A stretch of DNA of 64,000 nucleotides from Chamaecyparis obtusa (lineage: Eukaryota; Streptophyta; Pinopsida; Cupressales; Cupressaceae): contig BSBK01000876.1 of assembly GCA_027943335.1 (NCBI GenBank), forward strand, positions 620,001 to 684,000. The letters are read 5' to 3'. The position numbers and the translations under genes were made by a program. The notes below the pieces were generated by a model. The model saw only the letters and a list, made by a program, of their open reading frames with translations, was not told the DNA's origin and did no database searches. The number at the start of each line of letters is the position of its first letter. Within the stretch, counting starts at the first letter, position 1. Below are positions 12,124 through 22,981 of this stretch, piece after piece.

Positions 12124-13413
12124 TTAAGTACTTAAAGAAGGGTCAGGTAAAGATTCATCCTTACCAATAGTTACATTACCTTCCTGACTACTTTTAGTGC
12201 TGAATATACCTCCTTGATCTGTGCCTTTATCAAATTTTACTTCATCTTTATTGCTACAACAACCTTTCTCTTTGTTTCCTGCATTTTCATTCCTTCTTGC
12301 ATTGTTCCTACGGTTAGGGTTATGATGATAACCTCCATTGTTCATTCTGAAAACTCTTGCTAAGTGTCCAAAATTGTTGCATATTTGACAAATGATTCCA
12401 TTGTTTCCAAATCTCTGTCCTTGCTGGTTAATCTGTGACCTACAATTTCTAGCAATATGTCCTACTTTGTTGCATCTAAAACATACTACCACTTTTCTTT
12501 GATTCATTTCTTTAATAGATCTCTTATCTGCATTGTTAGTATTCCCAATCATTCTATCATAATTATTGAAAATTACTTTAGGTCTTCTACATTCGTTAGC
12601 TCTATGTCCAAAACTATGACAATTATAACAATGTCCATTAAGAGGTTTAAATTGCTTACCTGTGCAATCTCTCTTCATGTGCCCAATAGTATTACAAGAA
12701 AAACATCTACCTTTGAATTCTCTTTGCATACCTTTAGATGATTCTTCCTATTTTGATTCTTCTTTCTTTGATTCTTCTTTCTCTCTAGGTGGTTCTTCTT
12801 TAGGTGGATCTTCCAATGTGTTCTCATCTAGCTTCATTTCCTCCACACTTTCAGATGTCTTCAGATCTGGCTTCTTACTTTCATGGTTTGTTCTAAACAT
12901 ACTAAATCCAAATCCAGTCCTATCAAAGAATGGTTCTTCAAAAGAAATTTGTTTTTCAGTCTTATCACTATTTGAATATAGCCTTTCAAGTTGTTGTTTA
13001 GATTGAGTTAATTCACCTTTCACAATTTTATTATACTTCTCAAGTTCCACATACTGCACTTTTACTTTTTTAGATTCAGATGTTTCCTTTTCAAGTCTTG
13101 ATCTCAGATCTTCATTCTCAATTTTCTATTTTTCATTATCAGATCTCAAATTTCCATCTTTCATACTAAGCTTCAGATTTACTATCTTCAGTTCATGCTT
13201 AAGGATCTCATTTTCTTTTTCTAATTCATCACAATCTTCAACAAGCATATCAAATTTCTTTTCAGATTTCAGATCTTCAATCTTACCTTTTAATTTGTCA
13301 ATAGCATTCTTTACATCTTCATACTTTCTTCTTAAGGAGTTTCTTTCATCAGTAAGCATATCAATCTATTCAAGAGCTTCTTCAAGATTCTTCTGAAGTT
13401 GATCCATATCCAT
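12124..13413 (-). pseudogene. ORF1 of pol-less element: coiled coil plus four zinc knuckles (Gag-like)
   Basis: One frame runs from ATG at 13413 to the stop at 12124 (430 codons) and is broken only by three stops, near 13363, 13123 and 12745. Residues 1 to about 190 are a charged, heptad-rich coiled coil (for example SLRRKYEDVKNAIDKLKGK). An acidic EEPPREKEESKKEES linker follows. Four CCHC motifs then start at about residues 237 (CFSCNTIGHMKRDC), 262 (CYNCHSFGHRANEC), 311 (CFRCNKVGHIARNC) and 342 (CQICNNFGHLARVF). The fourth has lost its last cysteine to phenylalanine. Zinc knuckles are typical of the nucleic-acid-binding end of Gag, but four in a row is unusual for plant Copia Gag, and no usual Gag core precedes them. 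A tail of basic and polar residues ends the protein. Its likely role is RNA binding and packaging. Confidence 0.85.
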
Positions 13414-13470
13414 AGAGATCTTACTCAAGCTACTAAGCTTTCCTTGAATGTTCCTTCTCCGAGTAATTGT

Positions 13471-13482
13471 GCTCTGATACCA
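13471..13482 (-). other. Primer binding site (initiator tRNA-Met)
   Basis: The minus strand reads TGGTATCAGAGC, the standard plant LTR-element primer site complementary to the 3' end of tRNA-iMet. It lies two bases inside the 5' LTR boundary at 13485. Confidence 0.93.
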
Positions 13483-13484
13483 AT

Positions 13485-14501
13485 TGTTAGAAATAGGAAA
13501 TACTAAGAGGGGGGGGTGAATCAGTATTTCACAAACTTTTTCTTTTGCCCACTTATGGATATAACATATTACTTTAGTGCATACAAAGATTATCAAGCTG
13601 ATTAATAAACATAGCAGTAAATAGAAAGAACTCATAACACATGATATGTTCTCGAGGAAACCCTGGCCAAGGGAAAACCTCGGTGGGGATGGTACTCACA
13701 AAGATCACCAATCAAAAGTATCCTGTTAGGGATATTGGAACTTGTTAAGAGTCAATTTACAATATATAGTAGATCTATCCTGGTTAAAGGACTTTAGGCC
13801 TTGTTAGAAGCCTTAACCCTATTAGGAGTTAGATTACAAAACCTGATCACCAGCTGAGCTCACTACCCAAACAGGTAATACAAAATGTTTTTGACTATAG
13901 TATGGTACTACTTACAACTTCGCATCAATAGCCTTTGTTGCTATCATAATATACAACTATCGCAAGTTATCCTTTTCTTTCTTTTTACACATCACACACT
14001 TTTTCATTACATTTCAAGTATGCCTAATATATGAGTTATTAGAGCTAATAAATTTATATGGTTACCTTCCAAAATATTTATCCAAGAGTAAACATCTAGG
14101 ATGTCATCCCTTCATAATGTTAAGTCATTATTTTGACAAGCAAAAATAATCCCTTAACTCTTTCACTAATACTGTCTCCAAAACTGTTCTGTCTACAAAA
14201 ACTATCTTCGGTAAACTTTGAATAACTTCGTCCATACTGCTCCAAAATTTATGCGCACTGAGATGGGGTATCCTCATACTCTGTAGAAGCTTTAGTTAAC
14301 TTTGTAAACAAAAATATTTCTCCAGTGGACGTCGCCAACTAAATCTTCATCAGGTGCTCTGTCAGGATCACTGTATCCATACTTAGACAATTTCTTCCTT
14401 CAACTTGCCATACTTGCATTCTAGATTCTGCGCTCTCAATAGAGATCATATGTTTCCATAATGACAACATCTATGCATCTACATTAGCCAAATTGCCAAC
14501 A
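13485..14501 (-). repeat. 5' LTR of the pol-less element
   Basis: This is the 1017-bp partner of 7303-8319, with about 95% identity by hand count and no indels. It would carry the element's promoter on the minus strand. The outer edge is followed by the target duplication CTTTG at 14502-14506. Confidence 0.95.
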
Positions 14502-14506
14502 CTTTG

Positions 14507-15415
14507 TTGTTTTGCTGTGTTCAAAAAAGGATATGTCAGCATATTAAAACTTTTATTTTAGATGCTCACTTTTTGATTGATATTCATCTTTGAATGATAT
14601 TGGTTTCTTTTGAATGTGTATCTGTTACATCTGATCATCAACACGATCATCTTTGGACTTTATGCTATAGTTTTTCATGTATTTGGAAAGAACCATTTGT
14701 CTTTCTCTCTTAGTTTCTTTCTATAATGCATTGTTTAGGCAAATAAAATTTGTAGCATTTACTATCCTTTTCTTTTCAGTAAATTAGTCCCTTCATATCT
14801 ATCTTGTGTTTACAAATATATGTTTGTAAGCCTTTATTGCTTTCAGGTTAAAAGCATTATCATTTATAGTTTAGTTGATTCATTGTAAATCCTGCACAGG
14901 GAGCTATACCTAGATAATTCAAAGGGTGCTTACGCTTCTCAATAGTGAAGTGACCCAACTGTTGGTGTTGGTTGAGTCCTTTTTTTTGGGCTTTAAGGGT
15001 CATTTTGTAAGCATTTCTTTGGAAGACAAATCTGTTCACCAACAAGAAGTTAAACCTCAAACATAATAAGCTCCATGAACAAGGTATTCTAGAGTAAAGA
15101 AAAACAAATGTAACTTCAACAAGATATAATTTAAATCATAATGATAATCATAGTCAAGATATAACTTCACCATTCAATTCCATAAACATGAATAATAAAT
15201 ATGTATATACAAAAGATGACACAAATATAACATATAAATGAGCATGTTCTATATATGTATCAAATGTATCAAAAGTATGTCCATATACAAATATGGCACA
15301 TACCATTTCAAAATATCTACAAAATCAATGTTTTAAGGTGTACAATGTGGCATATATGCCATCTCAAAATGTGCCAAGTGTCATCTCTAAATGACCACAA
15401 AACTAAAACTGCATC
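14507..15415. other. AT-rich DNA without recognised gene
   Basis: The first part continues the host sequence interrupted by the LTR element. A minus-strand open stretch at 14860-15060 has no known motif. The rest is low-complexity AT-rich DNA. It would include the 3' untranslated region of the minus-strand gene ending at 15416. Confidence 0.5.
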
Positions 15416-17758
15416 CTATGCTATAGGGGGATCATCAAAATGTAGCCTCTTTGAAGAAGTGTTGGGCTCTGATTGATCCTGCATAAAAAATGAGTTCAAA
15501 CCAAAGTTAGATTGCTTACTTTATATGATTTGTACACACACACACACACACACACACAAATATATATAATTTATAATTTTCAAACACTAATTTAATTAAA
15601 ATTATAACTGAATACAAATAAATTTGTACTTGGTCTCTTGATCACCTACCACAATCAGGTGTCCTAGCATAAGTCCTAGGTAGCAAAGGGACCATGCCAA
15701 CAATACCAACTCTAACCTATAAATATATATTCACAATAATGAGATTAGTAGAGTGGTGCAACATACAGTAATAAATCTACAAAATAGGATGATAGCATAA
15801 TAAAATTACAAATTGATTGAACTAAAATTAAAACTTACATCTGGTGATCCCTCCTCTGGAATAGTGGGCTGGGTCAACAAAGAAACAAAAGATTCTTGTG
15901 GGCCCTCCCTCATAGTCAGAGTAACCTATGAGAGTAAAAAGATTGTCAATTATATATCAATGTACTTCATCATAGCAACCCTAGTTACAAAATACAAATA
16001 ACAATATGTAAAAGTCTACGTACAATTGGGCTATCACTCTGAATCAAGATGCCTATAACCCTACGTTGTTGAACTGGTGTCGAGACATCATCAATAGCCA
16101 CACCCTATACAATAAAGTGCAAGTAAAATATTTATTACTACACACAAGTGGCATACATATGCATGCATAATTAATCTTAAACAATTAACTACCTTTCCTT
16201 TGTCGACACCTGATGAAGGAACCCCCTCACGCCCCCCACTGACATCAGCTGTAGCCTACAAGAACACAATAAGATGACAATATATATTAGTAAATGTATG
16301 AATTTTATTGCTCTAATTAATAGAGATTTAAGCATTTACACCAAATGATATAAAAAAAAAACTAATGGGTACATAATTTATAATATACTGTATAGTCATC
16401 AAGGCCAAATGAAATGGCCAAAAGTGTGGACTCATCCACCTGTCTCACCTCCTCCTGTGTCATCGACTGAACATAAATGGAAAAAATATATATACATAAG
16501 TGCATGCAATCATTAAAATTAATCTAAATAAATAAATTATTTTAAAATTAAATAAGTCATGTGACAAATTTATTTATAATGTTTACTCTTACCATATCAA
16601 CATGAGTCAATGGCTCTACGTGCACCTCCTGAGCACTCTCATGAGATGTAGATGCTCCATGAGGTGTTGCAGCCCGTGCAACAGCCTCTCATGTATCCCC
16701 GTCATCAATATCATGAAACTGATATATATCAAAATCAATAAGCGGTCCGAGGCACATATGCCTACACATAATGCACATATGGGGCTCGCATACATGTGAA
16801 CTCCGATGAGATGTCGATGCACCAGCAACATCCACATGAGGCAACACTAACCTGGTCTGTGTGATCAACTGATCACTCAGTAAATGAATGGCCCTAATAG
16901 TTTGTTCAGCAGCCTCTCCAATGATATCAGGATGTTGCATTGGAGGAGGGGGTGCGACATCAGTGGGGGGAACAAAGGTAGTGGCCTTTCGGCGCTGGGA
17001 AGATGGCCTAGTCTGAGGAGCTCCTCTGCCTACGCCCATGTTGGGCCTCATACTCTAATAATCAACATAGTGACCAAGCACAAACTCAGCATACAATTTT
17101 TTAAGGAAATAAAATGGGACCTCCAAATTTCTATGTGGTGGTTTATCAAAAACCATCCACCAACGATCCCAAAAGTTTGTGCGCATTGCTTCATTTGTGC
17201 ACCATTTTATTGATAATTTGGGCTTTTTGGGGTCAACTGGTATTCTGGTTTTAGGATCGACAAAAAGGGTGGCTATATCTTCCTTACTTATATTAAGGGC
17301 CGCAATCCCATCATGGTCAAGCCCATCATCAAATTGGGTGTGCATATCACCATGCCAATGAAGAGCAGCATTATGTTGTTGTGTGAGTGTGTCAATATTT
17401 CCAACATTTGTATTTAGTGTGGCAAGCATGGGACCTAATGTAGATATATTTTGATAAGTGTTTTGGAAACCTCGTATTGTGTTCAAATTTTCTTCTATAA
17501 AATCTTGTAAAGATTTAGGGTTTAGATATGGGGGATTGTTTTCAGGATTGTTATTTGGAGGGTTATTTTCTTCATTGTTGTCAGCCATGCCTGATTAAAT
17601 AAAAAACAAATCTAAATTTCAAATATTATTACAAATATAAATACAAAACCCTATTTAAAAAAAAAAGCTACATTTAGAATGAAAATGAAATAAATTAATA
17701 AAAATATACAAATAACTACTTACCGAATATGCTTAGAGTCAAATTTGTTGTTTCCAAT
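15416..17758 (-). pseudogene. Multi-exon gene of unknown family with short in-phase exons
   Basis: I propose these exons on the minus strand: 5' UTR about 17750-17724, then 17590-16593 (ATG at 17588), 16466-16389, 16255-16193, 16104-16024, 15925-15839, 15716-15650 and 15478-15416 with a TAG stop. Donors read GT and acceptors AG. The coding part of exon 1 and exons 2-5 are 996, 78, 63, 81 and 87 nt, all multiples of three, so every early intron is phase 0. Introns are 88-171 bp. The exon 6/7 join does not keep frame as drawn. Exon 1 encodes an Asn/Pro-rich start (MADNNEENNPPNNN), a globular part with NFWDRWWMVFDKPPHRNL, and a basic region RRKATTFVPP. Later exons are acidic and Pro/Ser-rich. 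Exon 1 has stops at 17052-17054 (TAG) and 16686-16688 (TGA, a likely CGA decay). I do not recognise the family. It could be a host gene copy or an accessory ORF of a DNA transposon. Confidence 0.6.
15534..15558. repeat. (AC)n microsatellite
   Basis: About 12 AC units followed by TATATATA. It falls in the proposed last intron of the minus-strand multi-exon gene. Confidence 0.97.
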
Positions 17759-17770
17759 ATCAGGGACCCG

Positions 17771-17782
17771 AAAATATATAGG
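17771..17782 (-). promoter_or_regulatory. Putative TATA box of the multi-exon gene
   Basis: The minus strand reads CTATATATTTT about 25-30 bp before the proposed short 5' UTR exon. That exon ends in a good donor (CG|GTAAGTAG) at 17724. The spacing suits a plant TATA element. Confidence 0.55.
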
Positions 17783-17871
17783 GTATCAGAAAATCACGGA
17801 TAGAAACTTGAAAAAAATTGCGGAAGGAAATGAAGAAAAGGGCTCGCGGGTGTCGGATTTATGCCATAGTT

Positions 17872-17906
17872 ATTGGGTACCCAATATGATATCAGGTACC
17901 TGATAT
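17872..17906. promoter_or_regulatory. Two adjacent perfect palindromes upstream of the multi-exon gene
   Basis: A 14-bp palindrome (ATTGGGTACCCAAT, 17872-17885) and an 18-bp palindrome (ATATCAGGTACCTGATAT, 17889-17906) share a GGTACC or GGGTACCC core and lie 3 bp apart. A further GCGTACCC follows at about 17911. They lie 90-135 bp upstream of the TATA-like box. They could be dimer binding sites or part of a transposon's subterminal repeats. Confidence 0.6.
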
Positions 17907-18664
17907 TTTTGCGTACCCGATTAGGCCTGTGCTTTGGTGGCAGGTTTTCCCAGGTGTACTGACACCTAGGCCTACTAAAAAGTCAACAAGCGCTTTTGGA
18001 CGAGTGAAAAGTGAATATTTTTCACATCACCACTTTTTGGCCCCTCATCTTCTTGCACATACCCCTTTACTGATATAAATCTACTAATAGATATACAATT
18101 GTCCTTTCTTGCAATAGAGCATATCATTACAAAATTTTGACAAAAAATGCTCTACGATGCGCATACTTGATTAAAACCCCTAAAAATTGATATTGGTCCA
18201 CAAAAGCCTCTCCACAAAATGTTGCCATTGCTCTTCTAAAAGTCACTTCTATTTCTCCCACGTATAACATAAATAGCATTCTCGCATTTTTTTAAGTCAC
18301 TTCTATTGCTCTTGCGTATAATATAAATATCATTGTCATGCTTTTTTAAAGTGTTGGCTGCATTTGTCAGAATTACAACGAACATGGGTAACATTTAAAA
18401 AAAATGCAAATTTGACATAAATTGCCTTGTAAAATTCAACAATGAAAAATAAATCCTTTACTTTGTCAAAAATTCTCATTAGAAAATGACTCCAAATGTA
18501 TTAGTAATCATATTAGACATCATAATTTTCATCCATCATAAACATCATAAGCATCCATCATAAACATACATCATAGGAATCATGTGCATAACATAAATCG
18601 TCAAGTGCATCATACATCATAATAGGAACTCATCATAGAGATCATACACATGTTAACACATCAT
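17907..18664. other. Intergenic DNA without recognised gene
   Basis: Upstream flank of the multi-exon gene passing into AT-rich DNA. From 18530 on it is rich in short imperfect repeats of the type catcataaacat, a low-complexity tract. No ORF or RNA gene is recognised. Confidence 0.5.
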
Positions 18665-19505
18665 GTCATAATAAATAATAAGCATATAACGCATCCTAAA
18701 TACACATGAAATTAGAATCATCATAAACATGTTGTAATCCATCACATATGTATCATAAATCGCCATCCATCACATAAATAATAAATAATATGCATTCCAT
18801 AAATAAACACAAAATATAAGTTTTTTGCCAAAAATCATGCCTCATCTCATCAAAAAATAATGTATCAATCATAATAAGAAATCCTCAAAGGTTCAAAAAA
18901 TATCACATAAAATGAGGGCTAGCCGACACTCTCTTTGTCTCCATCTCCTGGAGGTGGCATGGTGCTAGTAGTATTAGGAACTTCTTGACGTGGGCCATGA
19001 ATTAAAAATTATTGCATCATCAGCTGATAAACATATTTAATACATAAGTAGTTTACATTTTATACTTGAGTAACGCTAACAACTTATAATAAATAATAAG
19101 CATATAACACATCCTAAATACACAACACATTAGAATCATCATAGGAATTTTGTAATCCATCACATATGTATCATAAATTGCCATCCATCACATAAATAAT
19201 AAACAATCCACATTCCATAAATTAACATAAAATATAAGTTTATTGCCAAAAATCATGCCTCATCTCACATATATTAAAAATTAATGTATCAATCATAACA
19301 AGAAATCCTCAAAGGCTCAAAAAATATTGCACAAAATGAGGGCTAGACAACACTTTCTCTATCTCCATCTCTTAGGGGTAGCATGGTGCTAGTATTACGA
19401 CCTGCTAGAGGTGGACCATGAATTAAAAATTATTGCATCACCAATTGATAAACATATTTAATATAGTAACAATTTATATTTTATACTTGAGTAACCCTAA
19501 CAGTT
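18665..19505. repeat. Two-copy tandem duplication, period about 418 bp
   Basis: The segment beginning at agcatataac (18681) recurs at 19099 and the similarity continues to the end of each copy (about 18665-19082 and 19083-19505). Both copies keep the same minus-strand reading near their ends: an IHGP motif, an NT(T)STM motif, a DGD plus ESV tail and a TAG stop. Both also share an in-frame TAA a few codons upstream. This looks like a duplicated terminal exon of an unidentified protein. The differences (roughly 12-15%) suggest an old duplication. Confidence 0.85.
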
Positions 19506-19849
19506 TTTTAATTTATTTTTTAAATTCCTCTTTTTCATCGAAATTTTGATGAACTTTTGCCTTGATCTCTGATTAAAGTCATATTCGTTGGAATTTTGAT
19601 GAATGTTGGGAAAGTTTGAAAAATAAATAAAGAACATGACATAATTAACCGCTTAATTTAGGATGACACAAAGAAAACAACAAGGTTTGTTGGAAACATT
19701 CATTGGAAAATGCACACAAATGAGTTAGTGAGTGTTAACTAAGTTTGGCTTTAGTTACAAATTGATTTCTATAATTAAGGTTTGTATTGAGATTGTTTAG
19801 TACTCTATCATGGTCAATGTGAGACCCTAGGCATTTTTTAAAGAAAGCA

Positions 19850-21990
19850 AAGGCCTTAGACAAGGATATCCTTTATCTCCTTATTTATTTATTATGGTTA
19901 TGGAGTTTCTTGATAGAAATTTCATGAATCTCTTCACCACTAGCCACATTCATGGTATCAAACCTTCCTCTTCTCTTCCTCCATTTGTTCTACAACAGTT
20001 TATTGATGATACCTTCCTTTTTGGCAGATTGTCTGTGGTGGAATCTAAAGAGTGGAAAGGTCTATTGTAGGATTATGCTTGTTCTTTTGGCCAATACATC
20101 AACTATCAAAAAAAAAAATCCACTTCTTTAATAAAAAGGGGGACTTTCAATCTATAATAAGGGGTGTTCTTGGTTTTCAGAGTGCCAATCTTCTTGATAC
20201 TTATCTGGACCCCCCCATCACTACTATTAAGGAAGTTACCCCCACCTTTTGGAATAAAATTCTTGAAAGGATACAAAAAAAAATTGTTGGATGGTCTATG
20301 TACTTTATTTCCACCTTCAAAATCTTTGGACCCATTGTTGACAAACTAGAGATAATTTAGAAGACCTTTTATTGGACTAGTATGGAAGAGAAGAAAATAA
20401 TGTCACTTGTCAGCTGGGACACAGTTTTCCACCCCAAGTTCCAAGGGAGATTAGGAGTTAGAAAACTTACTAAGTTGAACAAAGATCTCATTTCCAAGAT
20501 GGGATGAAACCTTGCTATTGGTAAGGAAGATTGGTACACTATTATGAAATCTAAATACCATAAAAAAGAATGCTTTCATCAAGTCCTTTTCTTGAATGGT
20601 CTCCCTCCGAGTTCCAAAATTTGGAACAATATTACCAAATGTAGACCCCTACTAAAAGATGGACTCAAATGGATTATTGGAAATGGCAGGACAATCAAAT
20701 CATGGGATGATAAATGGTACAGGAATAAGCCTCTCATGAACACTAATTTTTCTACTCTCATGAGGCATACCAAGTGTTTTATGAGATCCATTATTGCTGA
20801 CTACTTGACCCTTAGGCATGGATGGAAAAATATTCTACAAGACTTCAATAATAAATCTGAACTCCTCCCCTTGGTTTTAGATCTCCAGCTCCTCTTTTTG
20901 TAGATTAGAATTCCTTTGTTCCTAGGGGAGGATATATTTATTTGGACTATGCAACCCTCTAGAGTTTACCCAGTTAGATTTTCTTACATTTTGTTATTTA
21001 AGCTCACTGATGACTCTAACAACTGGAAGAGAGTGTGGAATGCTGATCCCAAAAAATAATTTTTTCAGGTGGGCCTCCATTCATGGAAAAATCCTAACCC
21101 TTGCCAACATTTAGAAGAGAGGCTTCCATCTTCTAAACTAATGTTCTCTATAAATAGGATATTGAAACAATACCTCACATGTTCATCCACTGCAAGTTTT
21201 CTTCCCACATTTGGCAACACATTCTTCAAAGACTCAACTTACAATGGGTTTTTCAAAATGACCTCCACCAATTTTGTATGGATTTTAAAATACCCTCCAG
21301 CCACCCCCTTCTAAAATAGCTATGGCAACAAATACCTTCACATACTTTCTTGTGTTTGTGGAAGCGAAGGAACAATAGGGTGTTTAAAGATAAGGAGGAG
21401 TCTATTGATGAAGTGCTGATTATTCTGAATAAACTCCTCTTGGATAATATCTCTATCAGTAGATGGAGAACCCCTTTTGAGCCTCCTTCACGGTGAGACA
21501 AAATGATGACCAATTTGTAGAAGCTCCTAGATGAATTTAAGAAGTATGATAATTCCAAGAAGATAGCACAAGTTAAGACTACTTGAAAACCTCCTCTCTT
21601 TTGACGGTGCTACTAGAAATGGTCTAGCTTCTGGAAGAGGTATCACTAGAAATCACAATGGTGTTTTCTTTTCTACTTAGTTGGTTCATCTACATGAATC
21701 TACCACTAACTAGGCTAAGGGTATGGCATTTCTCTAGGGGATCAAATTTTACCTTTCAATTGGTATTCACACACTTGTGATTGAGGGGGATTCCCATTTA
21801 AGAATTGAAGCTACCAAAGGGACTCACTCCTTTGGTTGGTCTGTACAAAGCATAATAAATGGAATCCATGGCCTTCTTAACATGTTTGATGAATTCAACA
21901 TAAAACATACTTATAGAGAAGGTAATGTTGTTGTTGACTATCTAGCCTTTGTTGGGTTAGATATAAATGGTATCAAATGTTGGTGAAAGG
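19850..21990 (+). pseudogene. LINE (L1-type) ORF2 relic: reverse transcriptase C-terminus and RNase H
   Basis: The RT part shows the plant LINE block GYPLSPYLFIMVMEFLDR, then QQFIDDTFLF, the equivalent of the catalytic F-A-D-D motif with both aspartates kept. The thumb and connection follow through about 20900 (for example ILERIQKKIVGW, IIGNGRTIKSWDDKW). From about 21585 a C-terminal RNase H domain is readable: FDGATRNG (first Asp), VIEGDSHLRIEA, and REGNVVVDYLA near the end. The usual Glu-bearing position reads AKG, so one catalytic residue looks lost. Many stops and frameshifts interrupt it, and the N-terminal endonuclease and RT fingers are missing. It would have mobilised its own RNA by target-primed reverse transcription. 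It is 5' truncated and dead. Confidence 0.85.
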
Positions 21991-21991
21991 A

Positions 21992-22981
21992 GGGTGAACC
22001 CACAATAGTGGGTTACACTTTTTTGCCTGGACGAACTTTGAACTCTACATTTTGAAAAAAAAATAGATTCGGATCATATTATCATTAAACCATTTGAAAT
22101 TGGAAGATGAAGTAAATTAGTCTTTTAGGATTTTCTATCTAGATTCTAAATATATTTTTTATTTTTATTTTTGAATTTATTTAAATGGTTTTTTCTTTCT
22201 CCCACAAAAACTAGTATGTTGTTGAAACTATCATTTTCAAAGAGTTCCATTGTTTTCATGGAACATAACTTTTTTTATAAAATAGGTATCAATGTGATTC
22301 TTTCAAATTTAGTTTTTCAACATCCAAACAGAGGGCATGCAATTGGTTTGATGATATTATAATTATTATTTTATATTTTATTAATATTTGAATTTGACTA
22401 AACCGTAATTTTGACATACCTCCACTACATAGCTTATAACTTGTCGTGTATTTGTCCAATGTAATTTATATTTGTTTTGATAGAAAGATAACTTCAATAC
22501 CTAGGGAATATATATTTTTCAGAACTTTTTTTTCTCTCCTTTACTATTTTTCCATAAGCGTCAAACATAGAGGTAGACATACATTGAAATATCTATGTTT
22601 AGTAAAACTAAAAATACAAAGTCATAATAAACTTCATTTATATTAACATTACAATCGTTGGTAAGATTTTTCTCAGTATTACCTTTCTACATAGATAGGT
22701 TTGTCAAATGAATTCATTTACTCTACCAAAAGATAAATGTGAAGTGTATTTTTGTCAATATTTTAATAGGTGTGAAGGAGACTCCATTGTAGGTATGAAT
22801 GAGCAGTATATATGTTATATCAATATTTTTTTAATCTAAGAGGATTTGCGCTAACCATTTCTAATTAATTCATTCAAATGGAACCTATCAAAGCTTAAAT
22901 CATCATATTTTATTAAAATATGTTATTTTAGCAAAAATCAACATGTCTAAAAAAGTGTAACCCACTATTGTGGGGTCACCC
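21992..22981. mobile_element. 990-bp element with 33-bp terminal inverted repeats
   Basis: Bases 21992-22024 and 22949-22981 are inverted copies with 32 of 33 positions matching (outer end GGGTGA, inner end ACACTTTTTT). Each terminal repeat contains its own small hairpin: AACCCAC, a four-base loop, then GTGGGTT or GTGGGGT. The interior is AT-rich with no recognised transposase, so it would be a non-autonomous DNA element or foldback. A short AGGAG lies at both outer edges (21988-21992, 22982-22986), but the left copy overlaps the repeat by one base, so the target duplication is uncertain. The left end begins just after the LINE RNase H remnant. Confidence 0.65.

Larger units (their letters stand above)
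7303..14501 (-). mobile_element. Non-autonomous (LARD-like) LTR retrotransposon without pol
   Basis: Two direct repeats of 1017 bp each (7303-8319 and 13485-14501) bound a 5165-bp interior. The same 5 bp, CTTTG, flank both outer ends (7298-7302 and 14502-14506), a perfect target duplication. The tRNA-Met primer site complement sits beside the right LTR and the purine tract beside the left one, so the element reads on the minus strand. The LTR in sense orientation is TGTTGG...CTAACA. The interior encodes a coiled-coil plus zinc-knuckle ORF1 and a long ORF2. I found no protease, integrase, reverse transcriptase or RNase H motif in any frame read. It probably depended on a partner element; the purine tract and LTR start resemble Copia elements, so the superfamily is inferred. 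I counted about 51 differences between the LTRs (about 5%), mostly transitions. Confidence 0.93.

Noticed and set aside
12457..13006. Two plus-strand ORFs of 94 and 114 codons
   Set aside because: Antisense to the coiled-coil and zinc-knuckle ORF1.
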